Shown here in pieces: positions 44,837-54,787 of a DNA stretch of 64,000 nt. Positions within the stretch are counted from its first letter, which is position 1. Every line of letters begins with the position of its first letter. Source of the stretch: an uncultured Caldilineaceae bacterium (GTDB lineage Bacteria; Chloroflexota; Anaerolineae; Caldilineales; Caldilineaceae); the NCBI GenBank assembly GCA_951812725.1, contig OX638330.1, positions 4,133,405 to 4,197,404 on the forward strand, in the 5' to 3' direction. The translations under genes and the position numbers were made by a program. Under the pieces are notes generated by a model. That model saw only the letters and a list, made by a program, of their open reading frames with translations, was not told the origin of the DNA and made no database searches.

Positions 44837-46030
44837 AGTTCCTCCCAAACTTGCGTTCGCCCGCCGCCCAAGAGATGGGACGCGGACTCGGGGGCGGGTA
44901 ATGGGAACAGGTGTATTGTCTACTTTGACAGATGAGTGCGAGCGTTCAGCATTCGAGCCGCGCGCCTATCAGGCAGCGACGGATTTAATTATTATGGCAC
45001 GGTGAAAGAAACGCTGTCAAATGATTTTGGCACATCTGCTTATGCGGTTACGTACCGTTTTAGGGGTGAATGTGCGGCGCGATCTCTACGATTGGCGGGC
45101 ACAGATCGTACTGGGGACAGGATTGGTAGCGCGGGTAAGTTTGTCTGAAATGTGATCTGCGGGATTACACGCGTACGTGAGGCTGAGAAGCGAGTATCTT
45201 CTAAACAGGTAAGGGAAAAACGTCCAGGATTCTCTCTTTACCCTTATATGTGACATTGAGCGGGTGGAAACTGGTCGAGGAGACCCCTTCGAAGTGTTAG
45301 GCACCGGCGGGGGCCGTTCCCGCTGGGAGGATCCAGGGAGCGCCTTTGGGGAAACTAATACAGATACCCGCGCATAAGAGCTCTACTCGTAGCCAAAGAA
45401 CAGGTCAAGGGCGTCTTCTGAGCAGACTTCATTATCGCTCAGATTCATCTCGGCATTTTATCAATAAAATATCATTTGACAGAAAAACGCGAATCACTAT
45501 ACTTAACGTATTTGCATCCCCTGACACGTTGACAACACGCTGTCCAACTTTGACGCCGCGGAAACCTGTGCAAAGTAGCTATCCAGGTTCGAAGACTGCG
45601 CTGCTCTCGCAAAGTTGAAAATAGGTGACTGGCATCCATCGCGCGATCAGTTCCTGACATGAATTTTCCAGCCAGCGGACGCCGCTTCGGACCCTAAGAG
45701 GGCTTTTTCAGCCCCTGAACAGCCAAGTTCTCTAGAGAAGTGCATAGCTCCTTCATTCCACTGCGATGCTAAACGCCGTAACGGAGATTTAGCAGGGAAC
45801 CACCTATCGCTCATTTTTTTCGGTCTGAGAAAGGAGAAATACGAAGCCGGGCAGTGACCCCTGACAGACCGGGGCCGTGGCATCAGTTGAAACCGCCGAG
45901 AGTGCAGGATTTGGCTCTCCTGATGGAGACGAATGACTGACCACTTGATCAGTCTGTGTCGGACCCGACGCGCAGGGAGCATGGTTAAGAGTTCAGTTCA
46001 GCGACACCCTTAGAAAAAAGGAGAGGAGCC
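44837..46030. other. Long gene-poor region before the sugar ABC operon
   Basis: About 1.2 kb between divergent genes. Open frames on both strands have no recognisable domain and no ribosome-binding sites. Small inverted repeats occur: GGGCT-TTTTC-AGCCC (about 45700-45714) and ACTGA...TCAGT around a loop (about 45935-45952). The second lies ~80 bp before the sugar-binding protein gene and could be a regulator site, but evidence is weak. It should contain the promoters of the SH3 lipoprotein and of the ABC operon. No riboswitch or tRNA-like fold was recognised. Confidence 0.5.
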
Positions 46031-47539
46031 ATGATGTTTGTGAAACGATTTCGGGTCATTGGCATACTGCTGGCACTTGCGCTCGTGGCGTCGGCGTGCG
46101 TCGCCGCCCCGGCCGCAGAAACAGGCCAGGACATGCCGGCTGACGAAGCGATGGATAGTGGCGAATCAGGAGCTCTGACAGGCAAGCTCATTATGAACCC
46201 TGGATCCTACTATCCTTCTGAAAGCATGGAGTGGAGCGAAACCAACCCCAATCCCCACAACATGATCCTTACGCTGATCGAAGAGTACCAGGCGTTGAAT
46301 CCCGGCGTGGAGATTGAGTTGGTTCAACCGCCCCCCGGCGATGTCAGCAGTCGCGAGTATATTGTCACTAATATGACTGCCGGCACGATTCCCCACGTTG
46401 TCTATACGCTGACCCGGGACCAGGTAGAGGAGATCGGAAAGGACTGGTGGGTCAACCTGGATTCCTATCTGGACAAGCCGAATCACTACGTCGAAGCGGG
46501 GGAGCCAGGCAGCGAGCGCTGGCTGGATCTTTTCTACGAGGTGCCGTTCCAGGCAAACCGCATATTGGGCTCTCATTACACGCTCAACTACTCGATTGTG
46601 ACCTCGATGATGTTTTACAACAAGGACATCTTTGCCGAAGTTGGGGTCGAGATACCCACGACGGTAGCAGAGTTGCTGGCTGTTTTTCAGGCGTTGGAAG
46701 ATGCCGGCCACACGCCCTATGGAGGCATCGGTTCGTGGTTCATGTATGAGACGCTGGGACAGTTGGGCGGCAGCATCATGGCGGAGTTGACACCCCAGGT
46801 AAATCCTGACGGTGGTCCGGCTAACTTTGAGGAGGTAGCCTGTGCGATAGACAGAGGCATTTTCCGAGCCGAAACCCCTGAGTACCGGGAATGGATGCGC
46901 CTGATGAAGGAGGTTGCCGCCTACCGTACGCCGGACTGGACCGACAAGAACGCCAACGCGATCACGAAATGGCTGCAGGGCGATATCGTGGTGGTAGAAG
47001 ATGGGAGTTGGCGAGTTAAGCAGAATAAGCTGAACCCGAACATCGAATTTGAATGGGGGATGTTCTATGCGCCCAAGTGTACGGCGGAGAGTTCACCGGT
47101 TTGCACCGGAACACCTGCGCCGCCTATTGGTGGTGCGCCGGGCGGTTTTGCGATCACGAAGACCGCTGTTGAGGATGGGGTTGTCGATCTTGCGGCCGAT
47201 TTCCTCATGTTTTTGAGTGCTCCACAGAACGCCGAGCGTCTGATCAACGATCTTGGCAACGTCTTGCCGATCCAGAAAGGGGCAACGCCCGCAGATCCAG
47301 ATCTGATTGCGATTCTGGAAAATCTCCAGGATCATGAGGGCGAAGCCGCAATGTGGACCTATTATGACAAGACCAATCTTGAGTCTCGCTTGGAGATCTG
47401 GGATATAAAGAACTCATATATCCTCGATCTAGTTTCGCTCGACGACGCCGTTGTACAGATCGATGAGAACATGACGTTGTACGCGTCCGATTTCATCAGC
47501 GACAACGAAGTGGACTGTGCCGCGCTTGGTTTTGAGTAG
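46031..47539 (+). CDS. Sugar ABC importer, substrate-binding lipoprotein
   Basis: A 502-residue family-1 extracellular solute-binding protein, predicted to be anchored by the lipobox LVASAC (Cys near 24) after a signal peptide. NMTAGTIPHVVYTL, YYNKDIFAEVGVEIP-like residues (MMFYNKDIFAEVG), FVMYETLG-type loop and WLQGDIVVVEDGSW are typical of carbohydrate-binding proteins. It starts at ATG 46031 with AAAGGAGAGGAG upstream. It leads an operon with two permeases (16 bp and ~150 bp gaps), a TIM-barrel protein, PhyH, a glycosidase-like protein and an isomerase. No ATPase gene is present, so a shared MsmX/UgpC-type ATPase is expected. Ligand unknown. Confidence 0.93.
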   Translation: MMFVKRFRVIGILLALALVASACVAAPAAETGQDMPADEAMDSGESGALTGKLIMNPGSYYPSESMEWSETNPNPHNMILTLIEEYQALNPGVEIELVQPPPGDVSSREYIVTNMTAGTIPHVVYTLTRDQVEEIGKDWWVNLDSYLDKPNHYVEAGEPGSERWLDLFYEVPFQANRILGSHYTLNYSIVTSMMFYNKDIFAEVGVEIPTTVAELLAVFQALEDAGHTPYGGIGSWFMYETLGQLGGSIMAELTPQVNPDGGPANFEEVACAIDRGIFRAETPEYREWMRLMKEVAAYRTPDWTDKNANAITKWLQGDIVVVEDGSWRVKQNKLNPNIEFEWGMFYAPKCTAESSPVCTGTPAPPIGGAPGGFAITKTAVEDGVVDLAADFLMFLSAPQNAERLINDLGNVLPIQKGATPADPDLIAILENLQDHEGEAAMWTYYDKTNLESRLEIWDIKNSYILDLVSLDDAVVQIDENMTLYASDFISDNEVDCAALGFE

Positions 47540-47555
47540 GTAGTTCCCACCACGT

Positions 47556-48590
47556 ATGGGTCTATTGATATCCTGGTTTGTTGGTCGGTTCAGGGGTGGC
47601 GCATCCGACCAACAAACCGGCCAAGCAGCAAAGTTGCCATTGAAGTCAGGGCAACCTCAGACCACACCGCTCGCCGGCCAGGGGAGGGTCGGGGTAGGGC
47701 GCGGCTTGGGGCAACGCGTTCGTCACGCGTTGCCCTTTTACGCTGTCCTGCTGCCCACCTTGCTTGGTCTGCTTGTCTTTGACTACTACCCCGCGTTTCT
47801 TGCCGTCTACCACTCCTTCTTCGAATGGGACATCGGACTACCTGCCAAATGGATCGGTGTGGACAACTTTGTGCGCATGTTTACCCAGGACAGGACCTTT
47901 GTGCGCTCGCTGAGAAACGTGGGCATCATAACGGTCTGGATCGTGTTTCAGGCTACGGTGATCCCTATGATTGTGGCGGAGCTGATCTTTGCCGTCAAGA
48001 GCATACGCTGGAAGTACTGGTTTCGCATCGGCATGATTTTGCCGGCCATCATCCCGGGTATTGTCCTGTTTCTGCTGTGGCGCTTTATCTATGACGGCTC
48101 TGTCGGATTGCTCAATGCGTTTCTGACCGGCATCGGATTGGAAAGCTGGACCCGGGTGTGGCTGGGCGACCCCAGGGTTGCGATTTGGGCACTCACCTTT
48201 TCCGGTTTTCCGTGGGTGAACGGTGTGAACACCTTAATCACGCTGGCAGGGCTGCAGAATATCAACGCAGAGATACTGGAATCGTCGGAGTTGGACGGCG
48301 CCAGCAGGTTACAGAGGATCTGGCGTTTGGACATTCCCTTGGTCTTTGGCCAGATCAAGCTCAATCTTGTGCGTGCGATCATTGCCAGCATCCAGATATT
48401 TGAGGTTGTCTTCGTGATGACCGAAGGCGGGCCGATCAAGTCGACCATGGTGCCGGGGCTTTGGCTATACTACAATGCTTTCAACTACCATCGCATGGGG
48501 TATGCCTCCGCCATCGGTGTTTTCATTTTCGTCACGATTTTGCTTCTGACTCTACTAAGCATGCGGATTTTTCGAGAGGAGCGAGCCTGA
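47556..48590 (+). CDS. Sugar ABC importer permease, MalF/UgpA type
   Basis: A 344-residue permease with an unusual hydrophilic N-terminal stretch (residues about 12-55) before six membrane helices (first FYAVLLPTLLGLLVF). The EAA loop contacting the ATPase reads ESSELDGASRLQRIWRLDIPL, near residue 250. It starts 16 bp after the binding-protein stop, probably translationally linked. Typical partner for the MalG-like permease at 48740. Confidence 0.93.
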   Translation: MGLLISWFVGRFRGGASDQQTGQAAKLPLKSGQPQTTPLAGQGRVGVGRGLGQRVRHALPFYAVLLPTLLGLLVFDYYPAFLAVYHSFFEWDIGLPAKWIGVDNFVRMFTQDRTFVRSLRNVGIITVWIVFQATVIPMIVAELIFAVKSIRWKYWFRIGMILPAIIPGIVLFLLWRFIYDGSVGLLNAFLTGIGLESWTRVWLGDPRVAIWALTFSGFPWVNGVNTLITLAGLQNINAEILESSELDGASRLQRIWRLDIPLVFGQIKLNLVRAIIASIQIFEVVFVMTEGGPIKSTMVPGLWLYYNAFNYHRMGYASAIGVFIFVTILLLTLLSMRIFREERA

Positions 48591-48739
48591 GGAGGCGTGC
48601 GAAGAGATTGGCTGTCTCCGTTTTCCAGTCCTGAATATGACCGCGAAATGATCATTGGAGCCCGCCTTAATTCAACCGCCGCCAAGTCCGCAGGGATGCG
48701 GTCAGCAGCGGTCTAACTCTGCTCCAGGGAGGACCTGTT

Positions 48740-49621
48740 GTGAGTACAGCCCAAGCATCCGGATCTGGACCACCAGTTGCCAGAAGCTGGCGCACGATTG
48801 CGATTCGTTGGGGGCGCCAGTGGCAGATTCCGGTCATTGTCATCCTGATAGTGTTGATGGTGGCGCCAATGCTACTGGCGCTGTTTATCGCCGGCAAGTC
48901 GCGGGCGCAGTTTGACTTCAACCCATGGGGCCTGACGTTCCCACTTTACTATGACCAGACCTTTTCCGCCGCTTGGCGCGTCGTCTCGCAATCGATTCTG
49001 AATAGTGTAATCGTGAGCACGGTTTCCTGTGTGGGGGTGCTCTTTTTCGGCTCGTTGTCGGCGTATGTGTTCGCGCGCTTTGACTTTCTGGGCAAGGACA
49101 CGGTGTTTGTATTAATCCTGTCGCTGCTGATGATTCCAGCCATCCTGACGCTGGTGCCGCGCTTTGTTGTGATACACAAGCTAGGCCTGTTTCAGACGAT
49201 GTGGGCATTGCTACTGCCATACATCGCCGCGGGGCAAGTGATGGCGGTCTTTCTGATGCGTACATTTTTCAGTTCGATTCCGTCAGAGTACTTCGAGTCG
49301 GCCCGTATAGACGGCGCCAGCGAATTCAGGTGTTTCTGGAATATTGCGCTCCCACTCTCCACGCACATTGCGGGAGTGGTGGCCATCTTGCAGGTTCTGG
49401 GCACGTGGAATGATATCTTCTGGCCCTATCTGACAATCGGGAGTAAGAAGGAGTTGTTCACGATTCCGGTTGCGCTACTGATATTCAATGATCAACTCGG
49501 ACAACAGATCGGCACGCAGATGGCGGGCTATCTTATCGCATCGTTGCCTTTGGTGCTCCTGTTTGCCTTCACCAGCCGCCTGTTCGTCGAAGGTCTGACC
49601 GCAGGCGGTCTCAAACTATAG
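48740..49621 (+). CDS. Sugar ABC importer permease, MalG/UgpE type
   Basis: A 293-residue permease with six membrane helices; the EAA loop reads FESARIDGASEFRCFWNIALPL near residue 190-210 and is followed by LQVLGTWNDIFWPYL, typical of MalG-like subunits. The start is GTG 48740, with AGGGAGGA 6 bases upstream. The 149-bp gap after the first permease holds no gene. Together with 46031 and 47556 it forms a CUT1-type carbohydrate importer. Confidence 0.94.
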   Translation: MSTAQASGSGPPVARSWRTIAIRWGRQWQIPVIVILIVLMVAPMLLALFIAGKSRAQFDFNPWGLTFPLYYDQTFSAAWRVVSQSILNSVIVSTVSCVGVLFFGSLSAYVFARFDFLGKDTVFVLILSLLMIPAILTLVPRFVVIHKLGLFQTMWALLLPYIAAGQVMAVFLMRTFFSSIPSEYFESARIDGASEFRCFWNIALPLSTHIAGVVAILQVLGTWNDIFWPYLTIGSKKELFTIPVALLIFNDQLGQQIGTQMAGYLIASLPLVLLFAFTSRLFVEGLTAGGLKL

Positions 49622-49656
49622 CGTTGAACTCACCCTATCAAACCAAGGACGACAAA

Positions 49657-50448
49657 ATGAATACGGTACGCGATCGAATGTGGATGTGGGGCCATGAGGC
49701 TGGCAGTCATAACACAGGATGGGATATTTCAGTTTCCTCGCGCATCACGCCGGTGGAGGCTGCGTTCTATATGGACGTGCCCAACATGATTATGGTGCGC
49801 TACCATGACAAGCCGGAAATGCCGTTCGACCAGTATGCGATACCTTTCCGGAGGCTGAAGCAGGTCTTCTGGTCGGTGGTTGGCGGCGCGGGGCGTTCTT
49901 CGGAAGAGGAACGCGAGCATGTGCTGGCGTTGGCGGCACGCAATCCGAACATCGTAGGCGTATTTATGGATGACTTTTTCAGACGGGCACAGGGTGAGGG
50001 CGCTCTGGGCGTCCTGTCGGTAGAGGAACTACAGTCGCTGCGCGATCAGTTCGAAGTCGGCGGGCGCAGGTTGGAGTTGGGCGTTACACTCTACACGCAT
50101 CAACTCGGGATGCCCCTGGCAGCCCATCTTGACCTATGTGATTGGGTCTCCCTGTGGACGTGGGAGGCGCCCGAGCTCAAGGACCTGGAAGCGAACTTCG
50201 CCCGGTGCGAAAGCCTCACACCCCATAGCCGCAAGCTGCTAGGGTTGTACATGTATGATTATGGCCTTCACCTCCCCATGCCTCTGGAGGCGATGCAGAT
50301 GCAGTGTGAAACGGCCTTGGATTGGCTGCGCGGCGGGAGGATCGAAGGCATGATCATTCTGGCAAGCTGTATCTGTGACCTGGACCTGGAGACCGTGGAA
50401 TGGACGCGGAATTGGATCGCAGAAGTGGGTGACGAGGAACTCGCTTGA
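49657..50448 (+). CDS. TIM-barrel-like protein of unknown function
   Basis: A protein of about 263 residues; ATG 49657 follows AAGGACG, and an earlier in-frame TTG at 49624 is less likely. The repeated beta-strand endings with acidic residues, VGVFMDDFF, LGVTLYTHQ, CDWVSLWTWE and LLGLYMYDYG, suggest a TIM barrel with an active-site cluster like glycoside hydrolases. No signal peptide. It lies 36 bp after the permease gene in the ABC operon, so it probably processes the imported sugar. I do not recognise a named family. Confidence 0.65.
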   Translation: MNTVRDRMWMWGHEAGSHNTGWDISVSSRITPVEAAFYMDVPNMIMVRYHDKPEMPFDQYAIPFRRLKQVFWSVVGGAGRSSEEEREHVLALAARNPNIVGVFMDDFFRRAQGEGALGVLSVEELQSLRDQFEVGGRRLELGVTLYTHQLGMPLAAHLDLCDWVSLWTWEAPELKDLEANFARCESLTPHSRKLLGLYMYDYGLHLPMPLEAMQMQCETALDWLRGGRIEGMIILASCICDLDLETVEWTRNWIAEVGDEELA

Positions 50449-50734
50449 CAGCAGTCCCAGTGCGCAGTCGCTGGAGACCAGTCACCGGTCCGACCTGGGC
50501 CCGGGTTCGCCTGTTGACGCGGTCAGGAATTGGACATTCGGCGTCGGATGAATCGTCTCATCTCCGCACAATCGTGATATAGTTACCTTGCTTGGAACGT
50601 ATAAGAAGCAGTTCTACTTTGGGATGACGCCCAGGGGAACTGTGCCATGCCCAAGACGTCCTCATTGGTTGTTGCGCAGCCGCTTCGGCAATTGAGGGCG
50701 GTCAGAAAATGGGTATCTGTTATGGAGGCAGAAG

Positions 50735-51640
50735 ATGACCACAGCGACTGAATTCAGGGAACAGAATGCACTGCTCGATGATCCGCGGGCGCTGCGCCAG
50801 CAGATGGCGACCGATGGCTTTCTGTTTTTTCGCGGCCTGGTGCCCGCGGATGAGATCGTGGCGCTGCGGCGCCAGATCCTGCAGATCTGCGACAACTACG
50901 GCTGGATAGAACCGGGGACGGAGTTAATGGACGGCATCGCCGACCCCTCGGCGGACGGGATGGAGCCCTTCTGCGGCGTAGGCGTGCCGCCGGCAGCCTA
51001 TGGTGACGTGCAGCGCCTGGAATCGTTCCATCGTCTGGCGCACAATCCGGTTCTGGTCGACATGATGGGGAAGCTGTTTGATGAAACGGTGCTGGTACAC
51101 GCCCTCAAGATTGCGCGCGTGATGATCCCGGCGAAGGGCAACCCGCCGACGCCGGCGCACCAGGATTTTATCTTCATCCAGGGCACAAAGACGGTCTATA
51201 CTTGCTGGATGCCGCTGGGGGACTGCCCGCGGGAGCTGGGCGGGCTGAGCGTATTGCGCGGTTCGCACAAGAAGGGCGTCTTTCCGGTGCGGGCGGCAGA
51301 AGGCGCGGGCGGCCGCCATGTCATCTTCGATGAGGATACTCCGCAAGACTGGTTCGAGACCGACTTCCAGATCGGTGACGTGCTGGTCTTCCACAGCCTG
51401 ACCGTTCACAAGTCGATTCCGAATCGGACGGAGAACCAGATCCGGCTGTCGACAGATTTCCGCTATCAACCGCCCTCATTGCCGATTGAAACGAAATCGA
51501 TCACACCCCACTGCAATGTGCTCCCCTGGGAAGAGATTTATGAAGATTGGGAGTCGAAGGATTTGCAGTACTACTGGGAGCAGTATGATCTTGACTTCCA
51601 GGAGCATGACGCCTCGCTGGTGGAGGTCCAGGAGGGGTGA
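50735..51640 (+). CDS. Phytanoyl-CoA dioxygenase (PhyH) family protein 4
   Basis: A 301-residue Fe(II)/2-oxoglutarate oxygenase resembling PhyH 3 (24947). HQD at about residues 142-144 follows TPA; the distal His is in LTVHKS (225) and the cosubstrate Arg in IRLSTD (237). The intermediate ELGGLSVLRGSHKKG is conserved. ATG 50735 has GGAGG about 7 bases upstream. It lies in the sugar-importer gene series, 286 bp after the TIM-barrel gene, and its neighbours are carbohydrate enzymes, hinting that it hydroxylates or O-demethylates a sugar derivative. That is inference. Confidence 0.9.
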   Translation: MTTATEFREQNALLDDPRALRQQMATDGFLFFRGLVPADEIVALRRQILQICDNYGWIEPGTELMDGIADPSADGMEPFCGVGVPPAAYGDVQRLESFHRLAHNPVLVDMMGKLFDETVLVHALKIARVMIPAKGNPPTPAHQDFIFIQGTKTVYTCWMPLGDCPRELGGLSVLRGSHKKGVFPVRAAEGAGGRHVIFDEDTPQDWFETDFQIGDVLVFHSLTVHKSIPNRTENQIRLSTDFRYQPPSLPIETKSITPHCNVLPWEEIYEDWESKDLQYYWEQYDLDFQEHDASLVEVQEG

Positions 51641-51678
51641 AGGGCTGATGGCGAGTCGTGAGGAGCGAGAGGAAGAGC

Positions 51679-53181
51679 ATGTCTAGACCGATCGGGTTGC
51701 ACCCTGAGAATCCCCGTTATTTTGAGTACAGGGACAGGCCGCTGGTACTGATTACGGCGACCGAGCATTACGGCGCAGTGGTCAACCGCAACTTCGATTA
51801 CGTCGCCTATCTGGACGATGCGGCCGAGAAGCGGCAGACGCTGAGCCGCTGCTTTCTGCTCTTTCGGGAGCTGCAGGTTTTCGATCCGGCTACGCAGGTG
51901 AAGCCGATCAACCCACATTCGCCGTGCAAACCGTTGCCGGGCGAATATCTGTCTCCCTGGATGCGTAGCGGGCCAGATTTTGCCACAGACGGCTATCCCA
52001 AGTTTGATCTGGACCGGTGGAATCCGGAATACTTCGAGAGGCTGCATGGCTTTCTGGGGGCGGCGCAGGCGCGGGATGTCATCATCGAGCTGACGCTATT
52101 CAGCAGCACGTACAGCGACGCGGTGTGGGGGCTGAATCCACTAAACGTCCAGAACAACATCAACGGGGTGGGCGACATCCCGTGGCAGGACTACATTTCC
52201 GGCCGCGATGCTGCGCTGATGGAGCGGCAGATGGCCTACGTCAGCAAGGTGGTTGAGGAGGTGAACGGTTACGATTGCTTCTACTTTGAGGTCTGCAACG
52301 AGCCGTTTACGGCCATTGCGGGGATGATGCCGGAGACCGGTTATGCCACGCAGGCGGAGGTCGATGGGTGGCAGGAAGCGGTGCGCGATCGGATCCGTGC
52401 GACGGAGGCGGGGTTGCCTAAGAAACATCTTGTCTTCCAGGTGCCTGTGGAAAACTGGCGCACGGACACAGCGCTGGAGCAGATCCTGGGGGAGGAGTCG
52501 GTGGACGCGGTGAACCTGCATGATTACCAGCAGTTGACCTACAAGGGCTCGATTCTGGCGCCGCTTTCGCGGTTCATGCAACGCGACCTGCGGCTGGCGC
52601 GTATTCAGCAGGTGTGGACTGCTGTTCACGAGACGGGCAAGCCGTTCGTGTTCGACGAGGATAACGCGGCGACGAGTTCGCTGGACGAGGAGTCGTGGAT
52701 CGTGCATCGCAAACGGGCCTGGGCGACGGTCTGCAGCGGCGGTCACTACAACATGATCGACTTTTCGATCCAGGCCGGGGGGCAGGAGGCGGGTACGCCG
52801 GCCTCGCAGGCGATGATCCGCAGCTGGATGAAGAATCTTTCGACGTTCGTTCACGGGGTCGATTTCGTGCAGATGGTGCCGGACCCGGACTTTGCCAGCG
52901 AGACGCCGGACAATACGATTGCGATCACGCTGGGTCAACCGGGGCGGGCATACGTCGTTTATGTGGCGGATCAACGGGAGGTGGATGATTCCGGACTGGG
53001 ACAGCCCTGCCAAGGGCGCCTGGCTTTCACGCTGCCGGCGGGCGGTTATTCAGCCCGGCTCTATTCGCCGGCGGAGGGAAGGTATACGGGACAGAGGCTG
53101 GCCCTTGCCGGCGGTGAAACGGGAATCGAACTGGCGCCGTTCAGCCAAGACATTGTCGTTCATATTGAGGCAGGCGGTTAG
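51679..53181 (+). CDS. Glycoside hydrolase-like protein (clan GH-A fold)
   Basis: About 500 residues, ATG 51679 with GAGGAAGAG upstream (GTG 51658 is an alternative). A (beta/alpha)8 barrel occupies about 1-390: YFEVCNEPF has the Asn-Glu pair used as acid/base in clan A retaining enzymes, and FVFDEDNAA offers the Glu nucleophile on a late strand. A small beta-sandwich of ~90 residues ends the protein. No signal peptide, so it works in the cytoplasm on an imported oligosaccharide or glycoside. GH family cannot be fixed by eye. Immediately downstream of PhyH 4 and upstream of an isomerase. Confidence 0.75.
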   Translation: MSRPIGLHPENPRYFEYRDRPLVLITATEHYGAVVNRNFDYVAYLDDAAEKRQTLSRCFLLFRELQVFDPATQVKPINPHSPCKPLPGEYLSPWMRSGPDFATDGYPKFDLDRWNPEYFERLHGFLGAAQARDVIIELTLFSSTYSDAVWGLNPLNVQNNINGVGDIPWQDYISGRDAALMERQMAYVSKVVEEVNGYDCFYFEVCNEPFTAIAGMMPETGYATQAEVDGWQEAVRDRIRATEAGLPKKHLVFQVPVENWRTDTALEQILGEESVDAVNLHDYQQLTYKGSILAPLSRFMQRDLRLARIQQVWTAVHETGKPFVFDEDNAATSSLDEESWIVHRKRAWATVCSGGHYNMIDFSIQAGGQEAGTPASQAMIRSWMKNLSTFVHGVDFVQMVPDPDFASETPDNTIAITLGQPGRAYVVYVADQREVDDSGLGQPCQGRLAFTLPAGGYSARLYSPAEGRYTGQRLALAGGETGIELAPFSQDIVVHIEAGG

Positions 53182-53229
53182 CGGTCGGTAGCCGGTGCAG
53201 TTATCTCCAACCGAAGAAGGAGTTGCAAG

Positions 53230-54072
53230 ATGGAACTTAAGCTTTCGTGCGCAGATTTCACCTTTCCGCTGTTGCCGCACGATGACGTACTGAAGCTGAT
53301 CGCGATGATGGGTTTTCAAGGTGTGGATATCGGCCTGTTTGAGGACCGCTCCCACATTTATCCCAGCCATGTAATGCCTAATATGGCGGCGTCGGCGCGC
53401 GATCTGACGAGCCGGGTCCAGGATAAGGGGTTGGAGATTGCCGATATCTATTTTCAAGCCTCCGGTCCGGGGTTACCGGCGCTGGCGGTAAACCATCCCG
53501 ACGCGGAGGAGCGCCGCCAGGCGCGCGATCTGTTCGCGCGCGTGGTCGAGTTTACGCTGCGTTGTAACGCCACCCATATCTCGATCGAGCCGGGGCTGCC
53601 ATGGGAGGGCGAATCCTACGAGACGTCGTTGAAGCGGGCGTGCGAGGAGCTGGCGTGGCGGGTGGAGCTGGCGCAGGCGGCGGGATGTGTGTGCGCGGTG
53701 GAGCCCAACGTCGAGTCTGTGACGCGCACGCCGGAGCAGACGCATCGCATGCTGGAGATGACACCGGGATTGACGCTGACACTGGACTATTCGCATTTCG
53801 CTTACCGGGCGATCAGCGACGACGAGAGCGAAACATTGATCCCGCACACCTCCCATTTTCACGCGCGCGGGGGTCATAAGAACCGCTTGCAGTCGCTGAT
53901 CCAGGACAATGTGATCGACTACCCGCGCGTGGTGCGGGCGCTGCGGGATTCCGGCTACGGGGGCTACATCTGCGTTGAGTATGTGTGGGTCGATTGGGAG
54001 GGTTGCAACGAGGTGGACACGCTTTCAGAGACGATCCAGATGCGGGATCTGCTGCGGTCGGTCGATTTGTGA
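53230..54072 (+). CDS. Sugar phosphate isomerase/epimerase family protein
   Basis: A 280-residue TIM-barrel protein of the AP-endonuclease-2-like class. Likely metal ligands are Glu in CAVEPNVES, Asp in LTLDYSHF, His in TSHFHARGG and Glu in YICVEYVW, the pattern of xylose-isomerase-like enzymes. ATG 53230 follows GAAGAAGGAG. It is the last gene of the sugar series, 48 bp after the glycosidase-like gene. It could isomerise the released sugar or act on an inositol-type intermediate. Confidence 0.88.
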   Translation: MELKLSCADFTFPLLPHDDVLKLIAMMGFQGVDIGLFEDRSHIYPSHVMPNMAASARDLTSRVQDKGLEIADIYFQASGPGLPALAVNHPDAEERRQARDLFARVVEFTLRCNATHISIEPGLPWEGESYETSLKRACEELAWRVELAQAAGCVCAVEPNVESVTRTPEQTHRMLEMTPGLTLTLDYSHFAYRAISDDESETLIPHTSHFHARGGHKNRLQSLIQDNVIDYPRVVRALRDSGYGGYICVEYVWVDWEGCNEVDTLSETIQMRDLLRSVDL

Positions 54073-54118
54073 GGGTAGTGCAGTTGGCGGGAGATATTGA
54101 CGGCGCTGCGGTTGTCCT

Positions 54119-54787
54119 GTGAGCACACCCGACCTGCACCTGCGCACTCTGTTTTTGCTTGATAGTGACGGGCGAATCCGCGGGACGCGCGAGCCGGACC
54201 CGGATCCAGGCCCGTTTTTCGCGCTCATTCGCGGCAGGACGAGTTGCGCCTGGGCTGTAAGGGCGGACCTGCCGCAGGATATCGCGGAGGAGCTTGCCGG
54301 TCTCGCCCGCGAAGAGCCGCCGGTTGCGGATTTCCGCGACACTCCGGTGCATGCGGAGCGGTACAAGGCGCTGGCAGGGGGAGAAGTATACTCCGGGCCG
54401 GCGTTTGCTTTCCCCGAAACAGTTGAACAGCCTGATGCCACCGTCCTTGTAGATGATGTGCGGTTGCTTGCGCGCCACTTTTGCGAGTGGACGACCGATG
54501 AGATTCCGGAACGGTCGCCGGTAGTGGCGGTGGTGGAGGATGGCGATGCGGTGAGTGTCTGCTTCTGTTCACGGCGTTCGGACGCGGCGGCAGAGGCCGG
54601 GTTGGAGACGGCAGAGGCGTTCCAGGGACGAGGGCTCGGCACACAGGTTACGGCGGCGTGGGCACTGGCGGTGCGGGCGTCGGGGCGGGTCCCGCTTTAC
54701 AGTGCTTCGTGGGCGAATGGGGCTTCGCTGGCGGTGGCGCGTAAGTTGGGGCTGGTGGTGTATGCGTGTGGGTGGAGTTTGGGGTGA
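54119..54787 (+). CDS. GNAT family N-acetyltransferase
   Basis: A 222-residue protein with a GNAT domain in the C-terminal half; the acetyl-CoA loop is in AFQGRGLGTQVTAAWA, followed by SASWANGASLAVARKLG typical of the fold's last helix and strand. Start GTG 54119. The N-terminal half has no clear match. Its gene is 46 bp after the isomerase gene and could be in the same transcript; acceptor unknown. Confidence 0.85.
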   Translation: MSTPDLHLRTLFLLDSDGRIRGTREPDPDPGPFFALIRGRTSCAWAVRADLPQDIAEELAGLAREEPPVADFRDTPVHAERYKALAGGEVYSGPAFAFPETVEQPDATVLVDDVRLLARHFCEWTTDEIPERSPVVAVVEDGDAVSVCFCSRRSDAAAEAGLETAEAFQGRGLGTQVTAAWALAVRASGRVPLYSASWANGASLAVARKLGLVVYACGWSLG

